13,197 bases of DNA from NCBI GenBank assembly GCA_003448685.1, contig DLXW01000162.1, positions 1-13,197 of the forward strand, read 5' to 3'. Position numbers and translations under genes: made by a program. Positions 6,886-13,197 of the stretch are shown one piece after another. The DNA comes from Cyanothece sp. UBA12306 (GTDB lineage Bacteria; Cyanobacteriota; Cyanobacteriia; Cyanobacteriales; Microcystaceae). Numbering within the stretch: position 1 is the first letter of the stretch; every line of letters starts with the position of its first letter. The notes below the pieces were generated by a model. The model ran no database searches. It saw nothing but the letters and a program-made list of their open reading frames with translations, and had not been told where the DNA came from.

Positions 6886-6967
6886 CCCAATCAATTAACG
6901 AAAACAACCCCACCTTAATTATTCAGGTAGGTTCAATTGGACCCAAACTTAGGGAGAATTCATAGCC

Positions 6968-7795
6968 ATGACTGTTATCTCAAAAAGTGTCTCCAGTAGT
7001 GTGATTGAAAATTATATTCAGCGAGTGACTGAATTGAGTCAATCTAGTCAACGCATTCCAACTACAGAAGAATTAGAACAAATTGCCTCAGAATTGGGCA
7101 TAGAACCCGAAGAAATTGAAGCTGCCCAAAAACAATCCCATGACCATTATATTCGCGCTCAAGGTTATATGGGTCTAAAACATTGGGATGATGCAATCTG
7201 TGAACTACAAGAAGCGGTAGCTTTTAATCCCTCTAATTTAGATATGTTAGTTACCTTAGCCAGTTCCTATATGGGGCGTTGGCAAGAAAAACATCATCCC
7301 GAAGATGAGAAAAATATTCGTTTTAGAATTCGTCAATGTTTAGCCATTAAGCCTGATTGTCAAGAAGCCTTAAATCTACTGTCTAAATTGTCTCAGTCTC
7401 TCAAATTACGTCACAGAATTTTGACAACAATTGTCTTAGGTTTAAGCGGAATTGTCATCGGAGTTGGTAGCTTTTTATGGTTAAGTGATGTCTTACCCTA
7501 TATCTTAAATAAAGAATCCAAAATTGAAAAATTAGAACAACAATTTGTTGATGAAATTTACCAATTAAGACAACAACAAGAAGAAATTACCGATAAAATT
7601 TTAGCAATTCAACAAAGTAATAATCAACGGTATCAAAGTGACTTAAATTTGATGCAAAGCCAAATTAATCGATTAGAAAGACAACTAACTATTTGGCAAA
7701 GAAAAATTCTTGAACTAGAAAAAACTAAACCAAGTAAATTAACCCCTAAATCTTCTAGTCAAGGAACAAATGACCAAATAATAGAAAATAGATAG
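6968..7795 (+). CDS. Membrane-anchored TPR and coiled-coil protein
   Basis: A 275-residue protein of unknown function. In order it shows an N-terminal helical segment (residues 10-56, with TTEELEQIASELGIEPEEIEAAQ), a tetratricopeptide-like section (about 57-140, including YMGLKHWDDAICELQEAVAFNPSNLDMLVTLAS), one membrane span (about 151-172, ILTTIVLGLSGIVIGVGSFLWL), and a long predicted coiled coil (about 182-252) rich in Q, E, L and I with a charged tail. There is no signal peptide, so the TPR part is likely cytosolic and the coiled coil on the other face of the membrane, giving an adaptor- or scaffold-like shape. AGGGAG lies 11 bases before the ATG. The upstream neighbour is the CBS protein; the downstream gene is convergent, 65 bases away, and that gap shows no clear terminator. 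No specific name is supported. Confidence 0.8.
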   Translation: MTVISKSVSSSVIENYIQRVTELSQSSQRIPTTEELEQIASELGIEPEEIEAAQKQSHDHYIRAQGYMGLKHWDDAICELQEAVAFNPSNLDMLVTLASSYMGRWQEKHHPEDEKNIRFRIRQCLAIKPDCQEALNLLSKLSQSLKLRHRILTTIVLGLSGIVIGVGSFLWLSDVLPYILNKESKIEKLEQQFVDEIYQLRQQQEEITDKILAIQQSNNQRYQSDLNLMQSQINRLERQLTIWQRKILELEKTKPSKLTPKSSSQGTNDQIIENR

Positions 7796-7860
7796 TTAGA
7801 GATTACCAAATATAAAGCAGAGGACAGATTTGAAGATTAGTTTTGAGTTTTAGGTCTTAA

Positions 7861-9600
7861 TTACTGATTATAATACTCCATTTGTACTTGATAGGGTCTT
7901 AATAGATTTTTAGCTTGATACACATGAAAAACTGTAACAATAACCCCTCCTCGACGAATAGGAACTAGGCCAATTTCTTGGAAACTTACAAAGTAATCTT
8001 TAAATTCAGCTTTTAAATGTTGCATTTGATCGAATTGTTCTAAAGTAATATAAAGACCATCTTCTCCTATCCATTGATCAGTATCAGGCCAAAAAGAAAA
8101 TCCTCTTCTATCGTAACTAAAACAAGTCACGGGAATAGGATTAATTGGTTTGAGGGCTAAATCAATTAATCCACCCAAATAATAGGCATTACTAAAGATA
8201 AAACGACTCTCTTTTAAGGCAGTCAAAAGAATAGGAGATTCAACGAACCCTTGACGTAATTGTTTAATATCAATCAGTTCATTAGCTGGATCATGTTTGG
8301 GTTCCAAAAAGCCACCAAACAAAGCATTATTACCAGATTTTTGCAGAGTGCCCGTAGTAATATGTAACAGTAACAAGAGGATAATAGTAGAAGTTACGAT
8401 CCCAGTTCCTCCTATCCACCATCGAACCAAACGAGGCCATCGCTTTTGCCATTGAGTAGCATAAACTCCTAAGAGTAAAGTTGCTCCCCAAAACCCAGGA
8501 ATTGGCCAAGTAACAAGAATTTGTTGTTTCCCTCCTAACCAGGTAAAACCTAACATTAAAGGCAAAGAAATCCAGAGAATAAATAACTGTTTTTTTTGAA
8601 AAAATCGATACTTAAAAAGTAATTTGTGACCTGAAGATAATTTAGTTGATTGATGCTTAAATAAACAAAAAAGCTGACTAATCAAAGCATGAAAGCTAAC
8701 CCACCATAAAGGAATACCAATGGTCGGAAAAAGTAAACCAATACCAGTTAAAAATACAAAAAATACCTTTAAAAAATTAAATCCTGATGGTGAGACAACG
8801 CCTTCGGGTGGAGCCTCAAAACGATGAGATAATTGAAATCGCAAAGAAACCCAATCATGTTGTAAATTCCAGAACCAAAGAGGAAATAACGTTACAATAA
8901 ATAAGATTACTCCTAATAAAGCCCAAGGGGATAATAAAGCACGACGATGACTAGGACTAGTTAAACAAAAAGCAACCAATCCTAAGGCTAAAATAAAACC
9001 ATGATATTTACTTAGACAAGCTAAAGCAACAAGAACTCCCAAAATTCCTAAGCGGTAACTAGGAACATACCCAGGATTAGAAATAGGAAAAAATTCAGTA
9101 ACAGCACAATATAAACTGGCAGACCAAAAAAAGATTAAAGGAACATCAGGGAGAGTAATTGTTCCAAAACTAATGGTAAAAATAGGAATAATAGAAGCGA
9201 TCGCTAAAGTTAGTTTTCCTGCTTTGGCATTAAATAATCTAACACTAGTCAGATATAATAAAAGCAAACTACCAGTATATAAAATCAGGGTTCCTAAACG
9301 AAGAGTAAAAGGGGAAGCAATTCCAGTTAACCAAACTCCAAAACCAGTTGTTAAAGCAACTAATACTGGATGATCAAAATAACTCCAATCTAAATGTTGG
9401 CTATAAAGATAATAATAACCTTCATCGTAACCAGGAAGCAGCCACACAGCAATAATACAGCGCAAAATTAGTCCCAGCAGCAATAACTGAACAACCGAGT
9501 CTTGCCAGTTAAAAAAAGAGAATTTTTTCCGAATTATAGGGATAATAGAAGAGGATAAGTTGAGGATTAGTTTGCCCAAAGGTTTTAAGATACGAATCAA
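7861..9600 (-). CDS. GT39-type (PMT_2/ArnT-like) membrane glycosyltransferase
   Basis: A 579-residue polytopic protein with about ten or more hydrophobic spans starting near residue 35. The early external loop has the GT-C signature PGYDEGYYY (56-64), whose D59/E60 corresponds to the catalytic acidic pair, followed by YFDHP (74-78) and TLPDVPL (149-155), all typical of PMT_2/ArnT-like enzymes. Family role: transfer of a sugar from a polyprenyl-phosphate donor to lipid, glycan or protein on the outer face of the plasma membrane; the substrate here is unknown. The soluble C-terminal part (about 430-579) is shorter than in eukaryotic mannosyltransferases. No ATG precedes the conserved region; an in-frame TAA lies six codons upstream, so the start is the TTG at 9600 or a second TTG at codon 8. 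The start abuts the ATG of the divergent LapA-like gene with no base between. A HIP1 octamer is at 9197-9204. Confidence 0.85.
   Translation of the reverse strand: MIRILKPLGKLILNLSSSIIPIIRKKFSFFNWQDSVVQLLLLGLILRCIIAVWLLPGYDEGYYYLYSQHLDWSYFDHPVLVALTTGFGVWLTGIASPFTLRLGTLILYTGSLLLLYLTSVRLFNAKAGKLTLAIASIIPIFTISFGTITLPDVPLIFFWSASLYCAVTEFFPISNPGYVPSYRLGILGVLVALACLSKYHGFILALGLVAFCLTSPSHRRALLSPWALLGVILFIVTLFPLWFWNLQHDWVSLRFQLSHRFEAPPEGVVSPSGFNFLKVFFVFLTGIGLLFPTIGIPLWWVSFHALISQLFCLFKHQSTKLSSGHKLLFKYRFFQKKQLFILWISLPLMLGFTWLGGKQQILVTWPIPGFWGATLLLGVYATQWQKRWPRLVRWWIGGTGIVTSTIILLLLLHITTGTLQKSGNNALFGGFLEPKHDPANELIDIKQLRQGFVESPILLTALKESRFIFSNAYYLGGLIDLALKPINPIPVTCFSYDRRGFSFWPDTDQWIGEDGLYITLEQFDQMQHLKAEFKDYFVSFQEIGLVPIRRGGVIVTVFHVYQAKNLLRPYQVQMEYYNQ
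9197..9204. repeat. HIP1 octamer GCGATCGC
   Basis: A perfect HIP1 copy within the glycosyltransferase gene. Confidence 0.9.
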
Positions 9601-10314
9601 ATGAAAATATTATTACCGCTTTTCATCCTAGTTTCAACCATTATTTTTCTGGTGCAAAATCAACAGCCTGTAGTTCTCTATTTCCTAGGAACCAATGCCC
9701 AAACAGCATTATTCACCATTCAACTACCGATTGGGATTTGGGTTGTCCTCTTTACAGCTGCGGGCATCTTAACTAGCCTAATTTTACAATTCTTGAATCG
9801 ATCTTCCCCAGCAACTACCCGAAAACCCTTAAACCCTCCACCCCGTCAAAAACCACCAAAAACCCCCTCTTCTGAATCTTCATCGTCCGAATCTTCCGAG
9901 GAACTAGACTGGGGAAAAATGCCCCAAACCAATTGGGAAGGAACAGTCCCAGAAACCATCGATGAAGAAGATGATTGGAACATTGAAGAACCTCCAATTA
10001 AACCGACTGTTCCCCGTGAACAACGTCAATCACGATCGCCACTAGATGACAGGGGCAATTTTGAACGACAACAGCCACCATCAAAAGTATCCCGTCAAGG
10101 TTCAATGTATTCCTACACCTATCGAGAACTCTCGGATGAAAAAGAAGAAATACCTTCCCCACAGTCATCTCCTACAAAAGAACCTAAACCTGGCAAAAAT
10201 AAAGCTGATAATCAGATTTATGATGCTAATTATCGAATTATTACACCACCCTATCGAGAACCAGAAGATTCTTCTGATCCTAAGCAAGATCAAGAAGATG
10301 AAGATTGGTTATAA
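9601..10314 (+). CDS. LapA-like (DUF1049) membrane protein with disordered acidic tail
   Basis: A 237-residue protein. The first 66 residues form two membrane spans (about 3-18 and 43-65) joined by a short loop with the LapA/DUF1049 pattern: FILVSTIIFLVQNQQPVVLYFLG, then LPIGIWVVLFTAAGILTSLILQFL. The remaining 170 residues are low complexity, rich in P, S, E, D and K, with no recognisable fold and an acidic C-terminus (EDEDWL). A segment around 160-180 (GSMYSYTYRELSD) and another at 203-218 (DNQIYDANYRIITPPY) look more ordered and may be short binding motifs. E. coli LapA/LapB act in lipopolysaccharide assembly control; no LapB-like TPR domain is fused here, so any such role is inference. The start ATG abuts the TTG of the divergent glycosyltransferase gene. 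The tail's Glu/Asp/Ser/Pro bias makes alternative frames look open, but they are not genes. Confidence 0.8.
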   Translation: MKILLPLFILVSTIIFLVQNQQPVVLYFLGTNAQTALFTIQLPIGIWVVLFTAAGILTSLILQFLNRSSPATTRKPLNPPPRQKPPKTPSSESSSSESSEELDWGKMPQTNWEGTVPETIDEEDDWNIEEPPIKPTVPREQRQSRSPLDDRGNFERQQPPSKVSRQGSMYSYTYRELSDEKEEIPSPQSSPTKEPKPGKNKADNQIYDANYRIITPPYREPEDSSDPKQDQEDEDWL

Positions 10315-10321
10315 ATTAGGT

Positions 10322-10428
10322 TATAGCGTTACGTGTTAAGGTTAGGACATTTATAAAGCTTGAAATTGAGTCATAGCCTAATTCTACATTCGCGCATTCG
10401 CCCGTTCTTAATTGCGCGTAGCGCTATA
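10322..10428 (+). terminator. Long imperfect inverted repeat filling the convergent gap
   Basis: TATAGCGTTACGTG at 10322-10335 can pair along its whole length with CGCGTAGCGCTATA at 10415-10428: 12 Watson-Crick pairs plus two G-U pairs in plus-strand RNA, closing a 79-base loop. On the minus strand the two wobbles become A-C mismatches, so the structure favours plus-strand RNA. The 3' arm also holds a competing small hairpin GCGC-GTA-GCGC (10414-10424). The plus-strand sequence after it, GTTTACTTTTTATT, is T-rich, which suits a terminator for the LapA-like gene, although the loop is unusually long. It could instead be a small palindromic repeat. Confidence 0.45.
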
Positions 10429-10430
10429 GT

Positions 10431-11327
10431 TTACTTTTTATTACGGGTAGATTTTGATGAAGATAGTAAATTACGGACTTTTGAGTTAATTTTCCGGCTA
10501 AGGCGACCCCAACTCGGAGAAACAGACTCTTGCTTGGCAATGAGGGAAAATTTCTCTTCAAGAAGTTCTTTAAGTTTGCTGCTAGTTAAGGGACGATTTA
10601 AGTTTCCTCCTTGAGCCAAGGAAATTGAACCTGTTTCTTCAGAAACCACAACACATAAACAATTAGGAACCTTTTCAGTAATGCCCATAGCTGCCCGATG
10701 TCTCGTTCCTAACTGTCTATGGGCAGTTCGTTCTGACAGGGGTAAAATGACTCCTGCGGCAATAATTACTGATCCTCGAATAAAAATGGCTCCATCATGA
10801 AGCAGGGTTTTTGGCTGAAAAATAGTCTGTAGTAATTCTTTAGATACTTCTCCATTTAAGCGAACCCCTTGATTAACAAAGACCCTAGGATCAACTGAAG
10901 CTACCGTTTCTAAGACTATTAAAGCTCCTGTTCGATTTTGGGACAATTCCTTAACAGCATCAACAATTTCATCAATAATATTATCTGATTTAACAGTAAT
11001 TGGAGGTGGGTTGAATAATTGCTTTACTTGTCCACTTCCTAGTAACTCCAGAAAGCGCCGAAATTCTCCTTGAAAAATCACTGCCATAGCTACAGCAGCA
11101 CCCAGCACCAACTTGTCTAAGACTACTTCGAGAAGTCTTAGTTGGAGCCTTTGACTAATAACTTGTGCCAACATTAAAATAATTAACCCTCGCACCATCC
11201 AGAGGGTACGACGTTCTCCAATAGCAAGGAGAATCAAATAAGTAATCAGCAGCACTAATGTAATATCAATGCCATTATGGAAGAACCCAGAAGGTATCGA
11301 GCGAGGGTCAGAAATATCACCCGACAT
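10431..11327 (-). CDS. cdaA: Diadenylate cyclase CdaA (c-di-AMP synthase)
   Basis: A 298-residue membrane enzyme that makes cyclic di-AMP from two ATP. The N-terminus has three hydrophobic spans (about 20-36, 42-57 and 68-84) as in CdaA, then a short amphipathic linker and the DAC (DisA_N) domain at about 100-250. The catalytic motifs are intact: DGAIFI (178-183), GTRHRAA (207-213) and the SEETGSIS block (229-236). The C-terminal basic tail (SKSTRNKK) is poorly conserved. Family knowledge: c-di-AMP controls potassium and osmolyte transport and, in cyanobacteria, night survival and carbon/nitrogen balance. The ATG at 11327 precedes the spans and has no clear Shine-Dalgarno site. The gene follows lysA on the same strand after a 222-base gap, an order known from other cyanobacteria. 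The next gene is convergent. Confidence 0.93.
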   Translation of the reverse strand: MSGDISDPRSIPSGFFHNGIDITLVLLITYLILLAIGERRTLWMVRGLIILMLAQVISQRLQLRLLEVVLDKLVLGAAVAMAVIFQGEFRRFLELLGSGQVKQLFNPPPITVKSDNIIDEIVDAVKELSQNRTGALIVLETVASVDPRVFVNQGVRLNGEVSKELLQTIFQPKTLLHDGAIFIRGSVIIAAGVILPLSERTAHRQLGTRHRAAMGITEKVPNCLCVVVSEETGSISLAQGGNLNRPLTSSKLKELLEEKFSLIAKQESVSPSWGRLSRKINSKVRNLLSSSKSTRNKK

Positions 11328-11433
11328 GATGGAGGATGGTAAAGTTAAGGATCAATTGATAACAAAGACCGGAAATAGATAGGACTAACCAAAGAAATAA
11401 GCCCTAGACCAAAGTTTGTCTAAAATGGTGATG

Positions 11434-11460
11434 ACATCTGCACTTGTCTAAGTTAGATGT
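11434..11460. other. Stem-loop in the lysA-cdaA gap
   Basis: ACATCT (11434-11439) pairs with AGATGT (11455-11460); inside it ACTT (11442-11445) pairs with AAGT (11450-11453) around a GTCT loop, leaving a 2/1-base internal loop. It lies about 107 bases before the cdaA ATG. On the minus strand it is not followed by a T-tract, so a leader-RNA or processing element is as likely as a terminator. Confidence 0.4.
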
Positions 11461-11522
11461 TTTAAATGGAGATTTTTATAGTCCAATTAAAACCATTCCT
11501 TATTCTTCTATGATTAAGATTT

Positions 11523-11541
11523 CGACGAGATAAATTCGTCG
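11523..11541. terminator. Weak hairpin just after lysA
   Basis: CGACGA (11523-11528) and TCGTCG (11536-11541) form a 6-base stem with a 7-base loop, 9 bases beyond the lysA stop. On the minus strand it is followed by AAATCTTAATC, which is not a proper T-tract. It may only partly stop transcription, allowing read-through into cdaA. Confidence 0.35.
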
Positions 11542-11549
11542 CAGTCCCA

Positions 11550-12983
11550 TTAGCTTGAATAAGACAAAAGCCTTTGAGGGAGTCGATCTTGGCTAATAAG
11601 ATCGTCATAGGTTTCTCGTTGCAAAATCAGATTGGCTTCTCCGTTATTGACTAAAACAGCAGCCGGTCTGGGCAAACGATTGTAATTAGAAGCCATACTA
11701 TGGTTGTAAGCTCCTGTTGCCATTACTACTAGAATATCCCCTGGTTGAGTTAGAGGCAACTTAATATCCTTAATCAGGATATCTCCAGATTCGCAATGTT
11801 TGCCAGCAATAGTGACAGTTTCACTATAGGGTGCTGAGAGGCGATTGGCAACAACGACACAATATTGGGATTGGTAGGTAATAGGACGAGGATTGTCTGA
11901 CATTCCTCCATCTATAGCGATATAGGTCCGCAGGTCAGGAATTTCCTTGCGGCTACCAATAGTATAAGCTGTGATACAGGCTGAACCAACCAGAGATCGC
12001 CCTGGTTCAGCTATCAGTTTAGGATAAGGTAACTGATTGGCTTCACAGGCTTTCATCACCGCTTCGCTAACCGTTTTTACCCATTGTTCAATACTTGGGG
12101 GATCGTCAGATTCAACATAGCGAATGCCTAATCCACCACCAATATTTAATTCTTGGCACTTTAATCCATAATTTTGGGCTTTTTTGAGCCATTCAACCAT
12201 CACAGACCCTAAATCTTCATGGGGTTGACGCTCAAAAATTTGCGAACCGATATGGGCGTGTAATCCTCGACAATCTAGACTCTGTTGTTGACTAACATAG
12301 GTAAAAAGTCGATCGAGTTGATTGGGATCAAAGCCAAATTTACTATCTAGGTGTCCAGTGCGAATGTATTCGTGGGTATGACATTCAATTCCTGGAGTTA
12401 AACGCAATAAAATCGGAATAGTTAGGGCGGGATTTTGTTCGGCTAATTTAACCAGGATTTCAAGTTCTAGCCAATTATCGACGATAATGGTACAACCAAT
12501 ATCGATGGCTATTTTTAACTCTTCTTGAGACTTATTATTGCCGTGAAAGTAGAGGTTTTGGGCAATTTTTTCCCTAGACCAGTTCATCATTTCTAACGCT
12601 TTGACGGTTGTATGGAGTTCTCCCCCTGAAACTACATCAAATCCTAATCCTTCACTAGCCACAATATTGACTATCCCCAGACAACTCCATGCCTTCGATG
12701 CATAAATGACTTGGGAGGTTCCTGCATAATATGTCTTAAAGGCTTCTCTATATTGATGACAGGCAGTACGAAGGGTTACTTCATCAAGGACATAAAGAGG
12801 GGAACCAAATTGTTTTACTAGGGTCTGAATATCGCAACCGCCTACTTCTAAGTGATCACAATTATTAACGGTGGCAGTTAGGGGTAATAATGATTGGTTT
12901 GGCGATCCCTTAACTTCTGACAGATTAGCTTGATCTAAGTAGTCTTGTCCAGAATGGCTTGTCCTTTGCTCTATCGATAACAT
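11550..12983 (-). CDS. lysA: Diaminopimelate decarboxylase LysA
   Basis: A 477-residue fold-type III PLP enzyme that converts meso-diaminopimelate to L-lysine, the last step of lysine synthesis, and so drains the precursor used for peptidoglycan. The PLP lysine is K97 (IYASKAWS). Other active-site blocks are HGNNK (147-151), AHIGSQI (243-249), IGGGLGIRY (281-289) binding the phosphate, EPGRSLVG (326-333), CESGD (397-401) with the catalytic cysteine/glutamate, and GAYNHSMASNYN (424-435). About 40 variable N-terminal residues precede SLLPLTATV, as in other cyanobacterial LysA proteins, which makes the protein longer than the roughly 420-residue E. coli enzyme. The ATG at 12983 has no close Shine-Dalgarno site. 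An inverted repeat lies 35 bases upstream. cdaA follows on the same strand. Confidence 0.95.
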   Translation of the reverse strand: MLSIEQRTSHSGQDYLDQANLSEVKGSPNQSLLPLTATVNNCDHLEVGGCDIQTLVKQFGSPLYVLDEVTLRTACHQYREAFKTYYAGTSQVIYASKAWSCLGIVNIVASEGLGFDVVSGGELHTTVKALEMMNWSREKIAQNLYFHGNNKSQEELKIAIDIGCTIIVDNWLELEILVKLAEQNPALTIPILLRLTPGIECHTHEYIRTGHLDSKFGFDPNQLDRLFTYVSQQQSLDCRGLHAHIGSQIFERQPHEDLGSVMVEWLKKAQNYGLKCQELNIGGGLGIRYVESDDPPSIEQWVKTVSEAVMKACEANQLPYPKLIAEPGRSLVGSACITAYTIGSRKEIPDLRTYIAIDGGMSDNPRPITYQSQYCVVVANRLSAPYSETVTIAGKHCESGDILIKDIKLPLTQPGDILVVMATGAYNHSMASNYNRLPRPAAVLVNNGEANLILQRETYDDLISQDRLPQRLLSYSS

Positions 12984-13017
12984 ATTTTATATTTGCTCAG
13001 TGGGTAGTAACATCCTT

Positions 13018-13044
13018 CTACACTAATATATAAGTATAGTGTAG
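13018..13044 (-). promoter_or_regulatory. Inverted repeat and candidate lysA promoter
   Basis: CTACACTA (13018-13025) and TAGTGTAG (13037-13044) are perfect 8-base arms with an 11-base AT spacer. Read on the minus strand, the spacer contains TATATT- and TATACT-like -10 boxes, and TTGTAA lies upstream at a non-ideal distance. An operator overlapping the lysA promoter is a reasonable reading; the bound regulator is unknown. Confidence 0.4.
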
Positions 13045-13055
13045 GCTTCCTTACA

Positions 13056-13095
13056 AATGTACAGTTATTGAGAGTCCTAAGTCATCTTGTACATT
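13056..13095. repeat. Paired TGTACA palindromes between lysA and the tRNA gene
   Basis: AATGTACA (13056-13063) and TGTACATT (13088-13095) form an inverted pair. Each core TGTACA is itself a palindrome, and the two cores are exactly 30 bases apart, close to three helical turns. This is the geometry of a cooperative or looping operator. They stand between the divergent lysA and tRNA promoters. Confidence 0.4.
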
Positions 13096-13125
13096 ACTAA
13101 ACACAAAGTTTACCCCAAAAATATC

Positions 13126-13154
13126 TTGACAGTAAAGATAATTTAATCTATCAT
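13126..13154 (+). promoter_or_regulatory. Sigma-70-type promoter of the tRNA gene
   Basis: A perfect -35 box TTGACA (13126-13131), a 17-base spacer and a -10 box TATCAT (13149-13154, 5 of 6 matches to TATAAT). Transcription would start near 13161, about 11 bases before the mature tRNA 5' end. This is the best promoter match in the window. Confidence 0.8.
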
Positions 13155-13171
13155 ATTAAATGGCTTGATTT

Positions 13172-13197
13172 GGGGCTATAACTCAGTTGGTAGAGTG
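13172..13197 (+). tRNA. 5' part of a tRNA gene, probably tRNA-Ala (cut by window edge)
   Basis: The 5' acceptor strand GGGGCTA (13172-13178) is followed by T8-A9. A complete D arm follows: stem ACTC (13181-13184) paired with GAGT, around the loop AGTTGGTA with the invariant GG. The anticodon lies beyond the window, so the isotype is a guess from the GGGGCTA acceptor, which I associate with cyanobacterial tRNA-Ala. The usual G10-C25 pair is A10-T25 here, which keeps pairing. A near-consensus promoter lies just upstream. Confidence 0.85.

Noticed and set aside
6930..6943. Near-palindrome GGTTCAATTGGACC before the TPR gene
   Set aside because: It is short, centred on the common CAATTG, and has no supporting promoter or terminator context.
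9173..9373. A 66-codon plus-strand open frame
   Set aside because: It is antisense to the conserved membrane region of the glycosyltransferase, with no independent coding signals.
10046..10339. A 97-codon plus-strand open frame overlapping the LapA-like gene
   Set aside because: It lies in a different frame of the low-complexity tail, has a lysine/isoleucine-rich composition typical of an out-of-frame reading, and resembles no protein.
10360..10614. An 84-codon plus-strand open frame
   Set aside because: It is antisense to the conserved 3' end of cdaA and has no recognisable features; it also covers the palindromic arm at 10415-10428.
13056..13095. LexA (SOS) box
   Set aside because: The TGTACA cores do not fit the cyanobacterial LexA consensus as I recall it, and neighbouring genes have no DNA-damage role.

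Overview
The window looks like chromosomal DNA from a low-GC unicellular cyanobacterium. The grounds are a photosystem II assembly factor (Psb28), a plant-type photosynthetic ferredoxin (PetF), a secreted DUF1400 protein, phylloquinone genes (menC, menE), a lysA-cdaA pair and three copies of the HIP1 octamer GCGATCGC. The AT-rich composition and protein wording resemble the Crocosphaera/Cyanothece/Rippkaea group; that placement is inference from memory, not a search result.

Layout, left to right. (1) 1-330, minus strand: a Trypsin-co-occurring domain 1 (Trypco1) protein whose stop codon overlaps (TAATG) the start of a further gene cut by the window edge. (2) 433-963, plus: a secreted DUF1400 protein, then about 300 bases of non-coding DNA filled with heptamer repeats (AATCTAC) in both orientations around a GC-rich hairpin. 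(3) 1264-1608, minus: psb28. (4) 1726-5625, plus: a probable operon of a DinG-like helicase homologue with lost ATPase motifs, menC and menE; the last two overlap by 16 bases and catalyse consecutive steps of phylloquinone synthesis. (5) 5829-6140, minus: petF, divergent from a CBS-pair protein (6424-6885, plus) across a control region rich in palindromes; a membrane-anchored TPR/coiled-coil protein follows (6968-7795). (6) 7861-9600, minus: a GT39-type membrane glycosyltransferase with a TTG start directly abutting the ATG of a divergent LapA-like membrane protein (9601-10314, plus). (7) 10322-10428: a long inverted repeat filling the convergent gap. (8) 10431-12983, minus: cdaA and, upstream of it, lysA. 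(9) 13126-13197: a consensus promoter and the 5' end of a tRNA gene cut by the window edge.

Most of the window is housekeeping: photosynthesis (psb28, petF, phylloquinone for photosystem I), lysine/peptidoglycan precursor metabolism (lysA) and c-di-AMP signalling (cdaA). The least ordinary parts are the Trypco1 gene with its truncated, translationally coupled partner, the degenerate helicase leading the men operon, the repeat cluster at 1036-1213, the palindromes between petF and the CBS gene, the zero-spacer divergent pair at 9600/9601, and the direction-biased stem at 10322-10428. I see no complete mobile element, no CRISPR array and no certain new multi-gene system; the Trypco1 locus is the only candidate edge of one, and most of it would lie outside the window.
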